The notes under the pieces are model-generated. The model worked only from the letters and a program-made list of their open reading frames with translations. It did no database searches and was not told the DNA's origin. DNA of 50,482 nt from Burkholderiaceae bacterium (GTDB lineage Bacteria; Pseudomonadota; Gammaproteobacteria; Burkholderiales; Burkholderiaceae_D). Shown here piece by piece: positions 41,253 through 48,400 of the stretch. Within the stretch, counting starts at the first letter, position 1. Each line of letters begins with the position of its first letter. The position numbers and the translations under genes are program-made. The stretch is taken from positions 1-50,482 of the forward strand of contig JAFANH010000080.1 in assembly GCA_019232795.1 (NCBI GenBank), written 5' to 3'.

Positions 41253-42488
41253 ATGGTAGCAAAGGTAAAAGGGCTGGCCAAGGTCGCCGCACCGGTACCG
41301 TCAGGCTATTTCCCAATTGACTATTCGGTCAATCTGCCGGCAACCGTCGACCTTCGGCCCGATGACAACCCAATCGACAACCAGGGTGACATTGGCGACT
41401 GTACCGCTCAAGCCTTCCGAGGAAACGCCGAGGAATTCATGCGCGTGAGTGGCAAGCCTGTCAACTTCTCTGCGGCGTTCAACTACTGGACATCGCGCTT
41501 CATCCTGAACGGACGGCGCGACCCGACGCAGGATACCGGATCATCTTCCGGGCTGGCGATCATGGCTGCGCAGGAGTTCGGCATCTGTACCGAAGCGACC
41601 TGGCCGACCGTGGACAGCAACATCGAGGTCAAGCCGTCCGATGCCGCCTTCGCCGAGGCACTGCAGTACAAGGCCGGAACGATGGTGCAGCTGTACCGCC
41701 AGCCGTTCGACGCGACCAACCCGAGCGCTTTCTGGTTCACGTCCGACTACTTCCAGTTCGCCATCCAGTACGTGCTGGCAAAAGGCTACCCGATCCAGAT
41801 CGACATCGAGGCTTATCCGCAGATCGAGACTTTGCAGGCCGGGCAGATTTATGGCGGTAGCTTGGCAGCGCCAAACGTGCAGCCGATTGGAGGCCATGCC
41901 GTCCTCATCGTCGGCTATACCCAGATCAACGGTGAGCTGGTCTTCATCTGCCGCAATAGCTGGGGAACCAACTGGGGCATCTCAGGCTACTTCTACATGG
42001 GCGCTGGCGTGCCGCTGACGGACTGCTACTCGTTTTGCATCATGACGGAATTTGCCGGCGTGACGGCGATTGGCCACGACCTCACCACGCCTCAGCCGCC
42101 AGTCTCCGGCTCGATGACCGTGCTGCAAGCCTTTGACCGCATCTATAAGACGCGTTTCGGACGCTACTCCGAAGCCGCTGGTGACGCCTACTGGGAGAAT
42201 GTCGCGCGCGCCTACTGGGCGTCGGCCATACGCGCGGCGGCTCAGGGCTCAGACGCAGAGTACGTCACGACGCACGCCGTGTCCTATCCACCAGGTCCTG
42301 CACCGGACCTGACGTGGACCATGGACGCCATGTTCGCCTACGAGTATGAGGGGCTGCTGGGTCGCGCCCCGGATCAGGCTGGCTCCGACTACTGGCGCAG
42401 TCAGTTCTATGCCTACCTCGACGCTCAGATATGCGCAGGCGCGCGCGGCGCTGACCTGGCATTCATGCGAGCCAATGGCATCACGTAG
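41253..42488 (+). CDS. Papain-family (C1) cysteine protease with DUF4214-like tail
   Basis: 411 residues. ATG 41253 chosen because GGAG lies 6 nt upstream. Catalytic set complete: Gln44 and Cys50 in NQGDIGDCTAQAF, His215 in GGHAVLIVGY, Asn235 in CRNSWGTNWG. No signal peptide or propeptide. From about 290 two DUF4214-like modules follow (TRFGRYSEAAGDAYWENVAR and GLLGRAPDQAGSDYW). Papain-type proteases are rare in dsDNA phages. Target unknown. Confidence 0.85.
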   Translation: MVAKVKGLAKVAAPVPSGYFPIDYSVNLPATVDLRPDDNPIDNQGDIGDCTAQAFRGNAEEFMRVSGKPVNFSAAFNYWTSRFILNGRRDPTQDTGSSSGLAIMAAQEFGICTEATWPTVDSNIEVKPSDAAFAEALQYKAGTMVQLYRQPFDATNPSAFWFTSDYFQFAIQYVLAKGYPIQIDIEAYPQIETLQAGQIYGGSLAAPNVQPIGGHAVLIVGYTQINGELVFICRNSWGTNWGISGYFYMGAGVPLTDCYSFCIMTEFAGVTAIGHDLTTPQPPVSGSMTVLQAFDRIYKTRFGRYSEAAGDAYWENVARAYWASAIRAAAQGSDAEYVTTHAVSYPPGPAPDLTWTMDAMFAYEYEGLLGRAPDQAGSDYWRSQFYAYLDAQICAGARGADLAFMRANGIT

Positions 42489-42490
42489 CC

Positions 42491-42703
42491 ATGACCACCC
42501 GCAAGAAGGTCATTCCCATCGCGTCAGATTGCATGCCGATGTGTAAGACGTGTGCCTTCTATTCTAGCGAACCCAAAGACGAACACGGCTTCTGCAAGCG
42601 ATTTCCGCCAATACTGGTTATAGAGGGAGATCAATATTCATTTTCACAATCCGTTGTGAATAGCGATGACTGGTGCGGAGAATTTCGCAGGAGGTCACAT
42701 TGA
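42491..42703 (+). CDS. Small Cys-rich protein (70 aa)
   Basis: Cysteines in CMPMCKTC, GFCKRFPP and DDWCGEF. This spacing is found in small bacterial and phage proteins that bind a metal or Fe-S cluster. Begins 2 nt after the protease gene. Function unknown. Confidence 0.65.
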   Translation: MTTRKKVIPIASDCMPMCKTCAFYSSEPKDEHGFCKRFPPILVIEGDQYSFSQSVVNSDDWCGEFRRRSH

Positions 42704-43920
42704 AGCTTGGGCCGGGGTTGGCGTTATACGCTACCGAGAAGCAAAAAACCTATCTTGCATTGATTGAAGAACGCGGCACGATTGCCAATGCCGCAAAAGA
42801 ACTCGGAGTTACCAAGCAGGCAGTACACGATTCCATGATGCGGCTGGTGAAATTCGCCGCAAGCAAGGGATATGCGCCAGAACACGATCTTACTCGTCCA
42901 GTACCGGATGGCTATATCGTCAAAGGTGTTTCCACCTATTACGACGCACATGGAAGGCCGACCGGCCAATGGGTAAAGTCTGCGGTCGATCCTGATCGCC
43001 TGCGCGACATGATGAGCGAGATCATCGCCGGCATGCTTGAGGATTTGCCGGCTATCCAGGTGAAACCGGCTCAGCTAGACTGGCAATCCGATGTGATACC
43101 GTGGATTCAGATAGGAGATGCTCACCTTGGCATGTTGGCCCATTCTTCCGAGATCGGAGAAAATTTCGACCTCAAGATAGCGGAAAGAGAGATTTGTTCT
43201 GCGATCGCGCAATTAATAGACGAACTACCATCCTGCGAGCGCATCGTCATCAATGATCTTGGCGATTTCACGCATTATGAAAATTTCGCTGGCGAAACCG
43301 AAGCCAGCAAACACCGCCTGGACTTCGATACGCGCTTCCCGAAGATGATTCGCGTTGCCTCTCGCGTGATGCGCTTCATTATCGATCGAGCGCTCGGCAA
43401 GGCTCAGCATGTCGATGTTATCGTCAACCAAGGCAACCACTCCAGAACCAATGACATCTGGATGGCGGAACTATTGCGGGTGGCATATGGCGATTCCGGC
43501 CGCGTCCATGTCCTGAACAATGAATCGGCATTCATCGCCTACAGGATGGGCAAAACGCTGGTTATGACGCATCACTCAGACCTGTGCAAGCCGAAGCAAC
43601 TTTGTCACGTCATGACCAACGATTTCCGCAAGGACTATGGTGAGACTGAGTACCACTACATAGACATAGGCCACGTTCATCATGCGATGGTCCTGAAGGA
43701 ACATCCAGGCATCTTCGTGGAATCGTTCAATCACTTGGCCGCGCTCGATAAATGGGCGCATGACTCAGGCTATCGCAATCGCAAGTCAATCACCGTCATC
43801 CTACGTTCCAAGACCTACGGCGAGCAAGGGCGCAGGGTATTGGGAATACAGGAAATTCAAGACCGGCTTTCATCCGCAAAACAGGCAACACCAAGTATCC
43901 GGGAGGCATACACCGTATGA
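42700..43920 (+). CDS. Winged-HTH plus metallophosphoesterase (406 aa)
   Basis: TTG start at 42700 with AGGAGGT five nt upstream, overlapping the previous stop. Residues 1-60: HTH (ERGTIANAAKELGVTKQAVH). From about 140 a calcineurin-like phosphoesterase with all motifs: IGDAHLG (D-x-H), NDLGDF (GD), NQGNHSR (GNH), MTHHSD (H), IGHVHHA (GHxH). Nuclease or phosphodiesterase acting at a DNA site set by the HTH is a reasonable inference. Confidence 0.78.
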   Translation: MKLGPGLALYATEKQKTYLALIEERGTIANAAKELGVTKQAVHDSMMRLVKFAASKGYAPEHDLTRPVPDGYIVKGVSTYYDAHGRPTGQWVKSAVDPDRLRDMMSEIIAGMLEDLPAIQVKPAQLDWQSDVIPWIQIGDAHLGMLAHSSEIGENFDLKIAEREICSAIAQLIDELPSCERIVINDLGDFTHYENFAGETEASKHRLDFDTRFPKMIRVASRVMRFIIDRALGKAQHVDVIVNQGNHSRTNDIWMAELLRVAYGDSGRVHVLNNESAFIAYRMGKTLVMTHHSDLCKPKQLCHVMTNDFRKDYGETEYHYIDIGHVHHAMVLKEHPGIFVESFNHLAALDKWAHDSGYRNRKSITVILRSKTYGEQGRRVLGIQEIQDRLSSAKQATPSIREAYTV

Positions 43921-44111
43921 AGCCATGCTCATGTGGTTTGTTGCCGGTAATGGTCACCCGCGTTCAAGGGGTAATGCGGTCTGTCGTGGTTGAGTGCGCC
44001 TGCGGAAAGCGGACCGCATTAATGGCATTTCGCCGCCCAGATCAAACCCTCACAATGAAAGAAACTGCCGAGAGGGCGTGGAATATTCTGGTCGCTGAGC
44101 CAGTGGATTGA
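43917..44111 (+). CDS. Zn-ribbon protein, Lar-like (64 aa)
   Basis: Opens MKPCSCG, then VECACGKRTA, and ends ETAERAWNILV, which matches the layout of the Lar-type restriction-alleviation family. ATGA-coupled to the phosphoesterase gene. Anti-restriction function is suggested by family only. Confidence 0.55.
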   Translation: MKPCSCGLLPVMVTRVQGVMRSVVVECACGKRTALMAFRRPDQTLTMKETAERAWNILVAEPVD

Positions 44112-44159
44112 AATGCGCTCTAACTGCCTTTTCTTCGCGCTAGCGCAGCGACATCATAT

Positions 44160-44343
44160 CCTGTGTAATTCCAGTGTAAAAAGTAACCAAAACGGCCTAT
44201 TTTTGTCTATTGCTGTCTGAACAAACTTCAATGTTTACAGTAACTTAGCCATTTCCATTTGATTTTACTTGCCTTCACACGGCATAGTCAAGTATAGGTT
44301 TTATGCGGGTTTCAAGACATCCTGTGTAAAGTGCAGTGTAAAA
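44160..44343. repeat. Direct repeats of the integrase arm type left of the tRNA
   Basis: CCTGTGTAA-n3-CAGTGTAAAA (44160-44181) and CCTGTGTAA-n4-CAGTGTAAAA (44321-44343) lie 161 bp apart. The paired CTGTGTAA and CAGTGTAAAA boxes look like arm-type sites for the integrase N-terminal domain. The rest of 44112-44353 is AT-rich and non-coding. Confidence 0.65.
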
Positions 44344-44353
44344 TCTTGGAAAT

Positions 44354-44428
44354 GGTCGGTTATTTCAGCGGTAGAATACTTCCTTCACACGGAAGAGGTC
44401 GCTGGTTCGAACCCAGCACCGACCACCA
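44354..44428 (+). tRNA. tRNA-Val(CAC)
   Basis: Full cloverleaf: 7-bp acceptor GGTCGGT/ACCGACC; D arm TTTC/GAAT with one T-T mismatch and loop AGCGGTA; anticodon stem CTTCC/GGAAG with loop TTCACAC (anticodon CAC); T stem GCTGG/CCAGC with loop TTCGAAC; encoded CCA at 44426-44428. The anticodon arm to 3' end is perfect while the D arm is degraded, as expected if the 3' half is the att identity block and the 5' half was rebuilt by phage sequence. Confidence 0.88.
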
Positions 44429-44431
44429 TTC
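44379..44431. other. Candidate attP core (anticodon stem to 3' end of the tRNA)
   Basis: The block from the anticodon stem to past CCA lies 3 nt from the integrase stop codon. Tyrosine recombinases of P22-like phages cross over in this part of a tRNA gene. Phage genes lie on both sides, so this is attP rather than attL or attR. The exact core needs the host sequence. Confidence 0.65.
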
Positions 44432-45373
44432 TCACTCCCCAAAAACCTTGCTCAAGGCGTCTTTCTGCTGGTCTGCCTGGATGTGGGCATAGCGTTCCGA
44501 CATCCGCGTAGTGCTGTGCCCCAGAACCTTGCTAATCGTGTGCAGGGAAATCCCCGCCGAAGCCATCAAAGACGCCGTGGAGTGCCGCAAGTCGTGGAAG
44601 TTGACATGCGTCATGCCAGCCTTTTCCCTGGCCCTTTGCCATCCCGATTTAAGTCCTTCCTCGTTGATCTTCAGCGGCACATATTCAAGCCATCGCTTCA
44701 GCGGCCCGATGACCGGAACCGAGCGCAGCTTTAGCGTCTTGGTATTGCCGGCTGGGATCGTGATCAATTCCTTGCCGATGTGGTCTTTCCTCAGCTTCAG
44801 TATTTCGCCTCGGCGCATGCCAGTGTAAAGCGCAATCCAGATAGCAGCCCGCACTTGAGCGCTGGCGCAATCGGCGATCTTGCGCACTTCCTCAACGGAT
44901 AGGAACACCTCACGGGTATTGTTTTCCTTTAAGCGCCGAATCTGCGCACCGTGGTTGTCCTTCGTTATCTCGTGGTCGTAGGCCAGCGTCAAAGCCTTTT
45001 TTAAAGTACCGAGACTGCGGTTTATCGTCGCCGGCTTAAAGCCATTGGCCTGGAGTTTGGTGCATATCTTGGCCGCTACCGTTTTCGCTTCCGATGCGCG
45101 CCGTCCCTCGATGTGTTCGCTGATTCGTTCAGCATGGTAAAGAGCGGTTTCTGGGCTGCGCAAATGTTCGGCATGCTTGACGTAGAGCGCCATGACTTCA
45201 GTAAGCAAGGGATCTTCCGTATATTCCCGAATGGTCAGCGACTTCCTGAGTTCGTCTTCCTTGCTCTCTGCATCCTTCTTTCCTGCGCCTGGCGGCAGTA
45301 TTCTGTGTAGGCGTTGTCCGTGGATGCAAACTTCAGCGTGCCAGCGGCCTTTGTCGTCTTTTCTGACAGGCAT
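44432..45373 (-). CDS. int: Tyrosine recombinase integrase
   Basis: Catalytic motifs: Arg in YTGMRRGEIL, HDLRH (His-x-x-Arg-His), LGHST, and Tyr in MSERYAHIQ. N-terminal DKGRWHAEVCIHGQRL is the arm-binding domain. I start at ATG 45373, where GAGGGA lies upstream; a further ATG at 45394 lacks this. It overlaps the excisionase-like gene by about 139 bp. Transcribed towards the tRNA. Needed for integration and, with the excisionase, for excision. Confidence 0.92.
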   Translation of the reverse strand: MPVRKDDKGRWHAEVCIHGQRLHRILPPGAGKKDAESKEDELRKSLTIREYTEDPLLTEVMALYVKHAEHLRSPETALYHAERISEHIEGRRASEAKTVAAKICTKLQANGFKPATINRSLGTLKKALTLAYDHEITKDNHGAQIRRLKENNTREVFLSVEEVRKIADCASAQVRAAIWIALYTGMRRGEILKLRKDHIGKELITIPAGNTKTLKLRSVPVIGPLKRWLEYVPLKINEEGLKSGWQRAREKAGMTHVNFHDLRHSTASLMASAGISLHTISKVLGHSTTRMSERYAHIQADQQKDALSKVFGE

Positions 45374-45540
45374 GATTCCCTCGATTTCAACCACTTCAAA
45401 ACAGATTCAAGACTGAATCTTACCGCCCTCGGCCCGAACGGGATAAAGGGCAATCCTTCCTTTACCCTGCGCTCTATATGCTTGGTGCTGCACTGAAGCT
45501 GTTGAGCCAGTTGCTGCTTGGTCAGGATGGTTTCGCTCAT
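45235..45540 (-). CDS. Excisionase-like HTH protein (101 aa)
   Basis: Residues 1-50 are an HTH_17/AlpA-type excisionase domain (LTKQQLAQQLQCSTKHIERR, then VRFSLESVLKWLKS). The C-terminal half is basic and overlaps the integrase start in another frame. Start overlaps the upstream stop (ATGA). It should bend attP DNA and direct int to excision. Confidence 0.78.
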   Translation of the reverse strand: MSETILTKQQLAQQLQCSTKHIERRVKEGLPFIPFGPRAVRFSLESVLKWLKSRESCLSEKTTKAAGTLKFASTDNAYTEYCRQAQERRMQRARKTNSGSR

Positions 45541-45713
45541 ACGTCGCTCCTCGGCATTGCATCCAGCAAGTCAGCCTTGACCATTTCAAGTATTCCAACT
45601 AGCGTAGATAAGCTAAGTTCTTCATCGTCGTTAATCAACTTAATTAGCTTGGTGTGGAAGGCATCTGCTGCAACTGATTCACGGCGGTCGGGGAAAGTTA
45701 GTATGTCGCTCAC
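45537..45713 (-). CDS. Small acidic protein (58 aa)
   Basis: GTG start at 45713 overlaps the previous stop (GTGA), and its stop overlaps the excisionase start (ATGA), so coupling supports it. Helical (AFHTKLIKLINDDEELSLST). No family recognised. Confidence 0.6.
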   Translation of the reverse strand: MSDILTFPDRRESVAADAFHTKLIKLINDDEELSLSTLVGILEMVKADLLDAMPRSDV

Positions 45714-46204
45714 GCCTTCACCTCAACAGGTTCTTCTGACAGGCCGCGCCAGAAAATATTCATATCGCTCGATGGGATAGTGCGGCAATATGCTTTCCGT
45801 GTCTCATCCTCACAGTCATAGTAAGAGCAAGAGAAGCAAACACCATTCCAAAAACGCTTGGCGTCAGGGTCTTTCAAAATGCTGGCGTTGTATTCACCAA
45901 TGCGAGATGGAAATATGTCTTGACCACCATCAAACCGCTCCGTGCGTGGAATCGCATCGTTGATTTGCTCGGCGACTTCGGAGAAGGAATGGCAAAGTTC
46001 GCCATTCAGATCGTCTTTGTTCGGAATGCCTTCAAAAAATATCAAGGCTGGTTTGTAAGAAAACCCGCGATAGAATCGAATGTCACTGCTCTCTTTGTGC
46101 TTTAACCGGAGCATTTTCTCGGCCTTAAAATGCCTCGCAATCCTCTCCGCATAGCGTTCCATGTCGCAGTCGGGGGAACCGTAAATGATGATGGAGGGGG
46201 TCAT
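45710..46204 (-). CDS. Leftward-operon protein, unknown (164 aa)
   Basis: Opens MTPSIIIYGSPDCDMERYAE, a short beta-alpha start reminiscent of nucleotide-binding proteins, but GSPDCDMER is not a standard P-loop. Later a Cys cluster (CFSCSYYDCEDETRKAYC). ATGA/GTGA overlaps on both sides. Function unknown. Confidence 0.6.
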   Translation of the reverse strand: MTPSIIIYGSPDCDMERYAERIARHFKAEKMLRLKHKESSDIRFYRGFSYKPALIFFEGIPNKDDLNGELCHSFSEVAEQINDAIPRTERFDGGQDIFPSRIGEYNASILKDPDAKRFWNGVCFSCSYYDCEDETRKAYCRTIPSSDMNIFWRGLSEEPVEVKA

Positions 46205-46776
46205 AGTTGAGCTTTCGACAGAAGGCGGTATTTAGTATCTATGTCACCACGGGCCCAAACCGTCCAGTGAACTTCCATCGTCGGGGCACCTTTTGCGCCA
46301 TTTTTTCTCTGGTCGAAAAGAAAATCTGGTCGCCACGTTAACGGCAGCACATACGCTGGCGGATATTCATTAAACAAAGACACGCGCTTTGCAGCGTGCC
46401 AGTATTGGCTTTTCAGCAGCATCGCAACGACGGGCGCTTGCTGAAACCCGTGGCGAATAAATTCTTCCGACAGATTGAAAGGAGGATTAGTAATTACCGC
46501 GTCACACGGCAATATGGTGGCTAAGAAGTCAATACCTGCTTGTCCGTACCCCGTATCCCGTATATCAGAACTAATAATATCGGGTGAATACTTTTCAATA
46601 ACAGTCGCCATATGACCCGCTCCACAAGCAGGTTCCCATATTATAGATTCCGCTTGCAGAATCGTTTTTTCAAACAGGAACTTCATTAGAGCGTGTGTTA
46701 CTTCAGGAGGCGTTGGATAAAAGTCCAGTTCTCTGCGGTTTTCTTTAATACCACCATTTGCAAGTATTGCGCTCAC
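46201..46776 (-). CDS. DNA N6-adenine methyltransferase
   Basis: 191 residues. SAM-binding motif I WEPACGAGHM and catalytic motif IV NPPF. The opening ELDFYPTPPEVTHALMKFL is characteristic of phage Dam-like enzymes. No separate target-recognition domain visible. ATGA-coupled to both neighbours. It could protect phage DNA from restriction. Confidence 0.85.
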   Translation of the reverse strand: MSAILANGGIKENRRELDFYPTPPEVTHALMKFLFEKTILQAESIIWEPACGAGHMATVIEKYSPDIISSDIRDTGYGQAGIDFLATILPCDAVITNPPFNLSEEFIRHGFQQAPVVAMLLKSQYWHAAKRVSLFNEYPPAYVLPLTWRPDFLFDQRKNGAKGAPTMEVHWTVWARGDIDTKYRLLSKAQL

Positions 46777-46925
46777 ATCGCTCTCCCGATAGCTGCGGCT
46801 TGCCCTCTCGCTTCAGCAATTTGCCGACGCATATCGCGAGCGAGCTCTACCATGTATTTTGCTTGCTCCCACATATTCCTATGTAGGTCTCGAAGCAATT
46901 CCCTGTCTGTGAGTTGTTGGGTCAT
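46773..46925 (-). CDS. Small helical protein (50 aa)
   Basis: ATG 46925 overlaps the previous stop. Entirely helical and charged (QQLTDRELLRDLHRNMWEQA). Overlaps the methyltransferase start. No family recognised. Confidence 0.5.
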   Translation of the reverse strand: MTQQLTDRELLRDLHRNMWEQAKYMVELARDMRRQIAEARGQAAAIGRAM

Positions 46926-47080
46926 TTTGATCTCGCGTAGTAGAGCTTGAGCGCCTTGCGTCGGCACACCTCGTCGAATTTCGCCGAAAGCCTATTCCAT
47001 CCTGCGTCGAGCATCTGTCGTGCGATGACCTTCCGACAGGCTTCCATCTTTCCTTGGTCGGGTTCCCATTGGCTAGGCAT
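46922..47080 (-). CDS. Small basic protein (52 aa)
   Basis: ATG 47080 has GGAG seven nt upstream. Trp and Cys in WEPDQGKMEACRKVIARQM, basic C-terminus (CRRKALKLYYARSK). Stop overlaps the next gene. No family recognised. Confidence 0.55.
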   Translation of the reverse strand: MPSQWEPDQGKMEACRKVIARQMLDAGWNRLSAKFDEVCRRKALKLYYARSK

Positions 47081-47402
47081 CTTTATTCTCCAATTTCTGC
47101 ACGATCGGCATTACGCCAAGATCAATCCAGCGCGGGTCGTGAGCGCCAGGAAATCGAAGCGTCCAAACTTTTCTGCCGTGTGCGTGTTCTTTAGGATCGC
47201 CGTCATGCAACTGCATATCAGTGCGCAAGGCGATAATTTTTACAAGTTCGTGCGCCGGTTTTATTGCTCTATCGGTCCACGGGACCAGCAAAACATCAAG
47301 GTCTCGTGTGTAAGAGCCGTGCAGGCATGTCGCATAGTTGTACATATGTGCGGTGCATCTAATGATGCTAAACGCTCGCGCATAGTCCGGGTCGAGAATC
47401 AT
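47073..47402 (-). CDS. Nucleotidyltransferase-like protein (109 aa)
   Basis: Residues 28-40 (HGSYTRDLDVLLV) match the nucleotidyltransferase signature G-S-x(n)-D-x-D, here Gly29, Ser30, Asp34, Asp36. The remaining pattern PHWIDLGVMP-like end is less typical. Could be an active or degenerate MNT-type domain; no HEPN partner next to it. Confidence 0.6.
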   Translation of the reverse strand: MILDPDYARAFSIIRCTAHMYNYATCLHGSYTRDLDVLLVPWTDRAIKPAHELVKIIALRTDMQLHDGDPKEHAHGRKVWTLRFPGAHDPRWIDLGVMPIVQKLENKDA

Positions 47403-47605
47403 TCCCCGCTCTCCTTCTGCATGGCGGCGATAACCGCATCAGTTATGTAGTCCAGCTTGTCGCCGTCGTTCGCAACATTGAAGAAATCATCTGGCCCCAT
47501 AGTTCCGTAACTCCACGCGCTCTCTGTACGCGTGCAATAAACAGCCTCTATATCCGCCAGCGCGATTGCGATTGTTTCCCGGAGCAAGTCTCTATTGATT
47601 TCCAT
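47399..47605 (-). CDS. Small protein of unknown function (68 aa)
   Basis: ATG 47605 with GGAGAAGA upstream. I chose it over an upstream in-frame start inside the preceding gene. Helical, acidic (DLLRETIAIALADIEAVYCT). Overlaps the nucleotidyltransferase-like gene by ATGA. Confidence 0.55.
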   Translation of the reverse strand: MEINRDLLRETIAIALADIEAVYCTRTESAWSYGTMGPDDFFNVANDGDKLDYITDAVIAAMQKESGE

Positions 47606-48011
47606 CGCTCTTCTCCAGTTGTATAGCGGCATCAACCCAAACATCAAGTTCTTCGCCACGAGGCAAGCGGTTGACATAATCAAGAAATTCATCATCACCG
47701 TTGCGCAGAAAACGATAGCGATCCGCATCCTTCCGCGCCGCTTCAAGCTGCTCGACTACAAATTTGTACGATTGCTCAAAGTGGTTAAGCTGCGCCTCCA
47801 ACACTCTAATTCGTGCCACATAAAATTCTCTCTTCTCTGCTGAGTTGCGGGCCTCGCTATCTGTACAAGCAAGCTGCGCCTTGAGGTCGGCGATTTCGGC
47901 TTCGCGCTTTACTTCACCTTCCATATAAGCCTGGTTCAAGGCATGCATAAGAGAAGAACTATTAGGCATCCCAACTTGAGCCATCAACTCTTTCAATCTT
48001 TTATCGTTCAT
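47592..48011 (-). CDS. Coiled-coil protein (139 aa)
   Basis: Central coiled coil including EIADLKAQLACTDSEARNSA, and the phage-common RKDADRYRFLR near the C-terminus. Shares EIADLKAQLA with the rightward protein at 9766-10152. Function unknown. Confidence 0.65.
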   Translation of the reverse strand: MNDKRLKELMAQVGMPNSSSLMHALNQAYMEGEVKREAEIADLKAQLACTDSEARNSAEKREFYVARIRVLEAQLNHFEQSYKFVVEQLEAARKDADRYRFLRNGDDEFLDYVNRLPRGEELDVWVDAAIQLEKSDGNQ

Positions 48012-48330
48012 CCCTCCGCCTTTCCTTTCTGGCTACGTCGATAGCCCTATGCTTGACACAAATAAACCCCTCTTTAAGCATGTCACTGTGAGGAGCGCAA
48101 CGCTGGCATGCAAAATCGGGCAAAAAAGTATCCGAGCGCCTTTCAATCCATTTTGCAAATTCCATGTTTTCAGCCTTCAGCGCATCAAGCATGTCGAGCA
48201 TTTCGAGAATCGCAGTAGGCGTTGCGATTTCTCGAAATGCTCTTGAGTCTTCAAAATAAATTGTGGCATCCCATGGCATAGGTGATGCGTTGTCTGCCGC
48301 CTTGCGCAGCGCTTGAATGTCGATGTTCAT
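48001..48330 (-). CDS. Leftward-operon protein, unknown (109 aa)
   Basis: ATG 48330 with GGAGG upstream. Opens MNIDIQALRKAADNASPMPW, a form common in phage proteins that start with an Ala-helix and SPxPW. A C-x-x-C pair (CQRC) and later Cys-His could bind zinc. Function unknown. Confidence 0.6.
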   Translation of the reverse strand: MNIDIQALRKAADNASPMPWDATIYFEDSRAFREIATPTAILEMLDMLDALKAENMEFAKWIERRSDTFLPDFACQRCAPHSDMLKEGFICVKHRAIDVARKERRRDER

Positions 48331-48331
48331 T

Positions 48332-48400
48332 TCAATCAGCCTCCACTTCAATGCGGATGTACTCCTGCACCACTGCAATAATTTCGTCGTCGGTCATCAT
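48332..48400 (-). CDS. Microprotein (22 aa)
   Basis: ATGA overlap with the stop of the ASCH gene at 48400, GGAG upstream, and a stop 1 nt before the next start. Acidic helix (MMTDDEIIAVVQEYIRIEVE). Too short to be sure; the coupling signals on both sides are the support. Confidence 0.45.
   Translation of the reverse strand: MMTDDEIIAVVQEYIRIEVEAD

Noticed and set aside
44354..44428. tRNA as only a 3' remnant
   Set aside because: All four arms fold and CCA is encoded; only one mismatch in the D stem. It is called a full tRNA, with function unproven.
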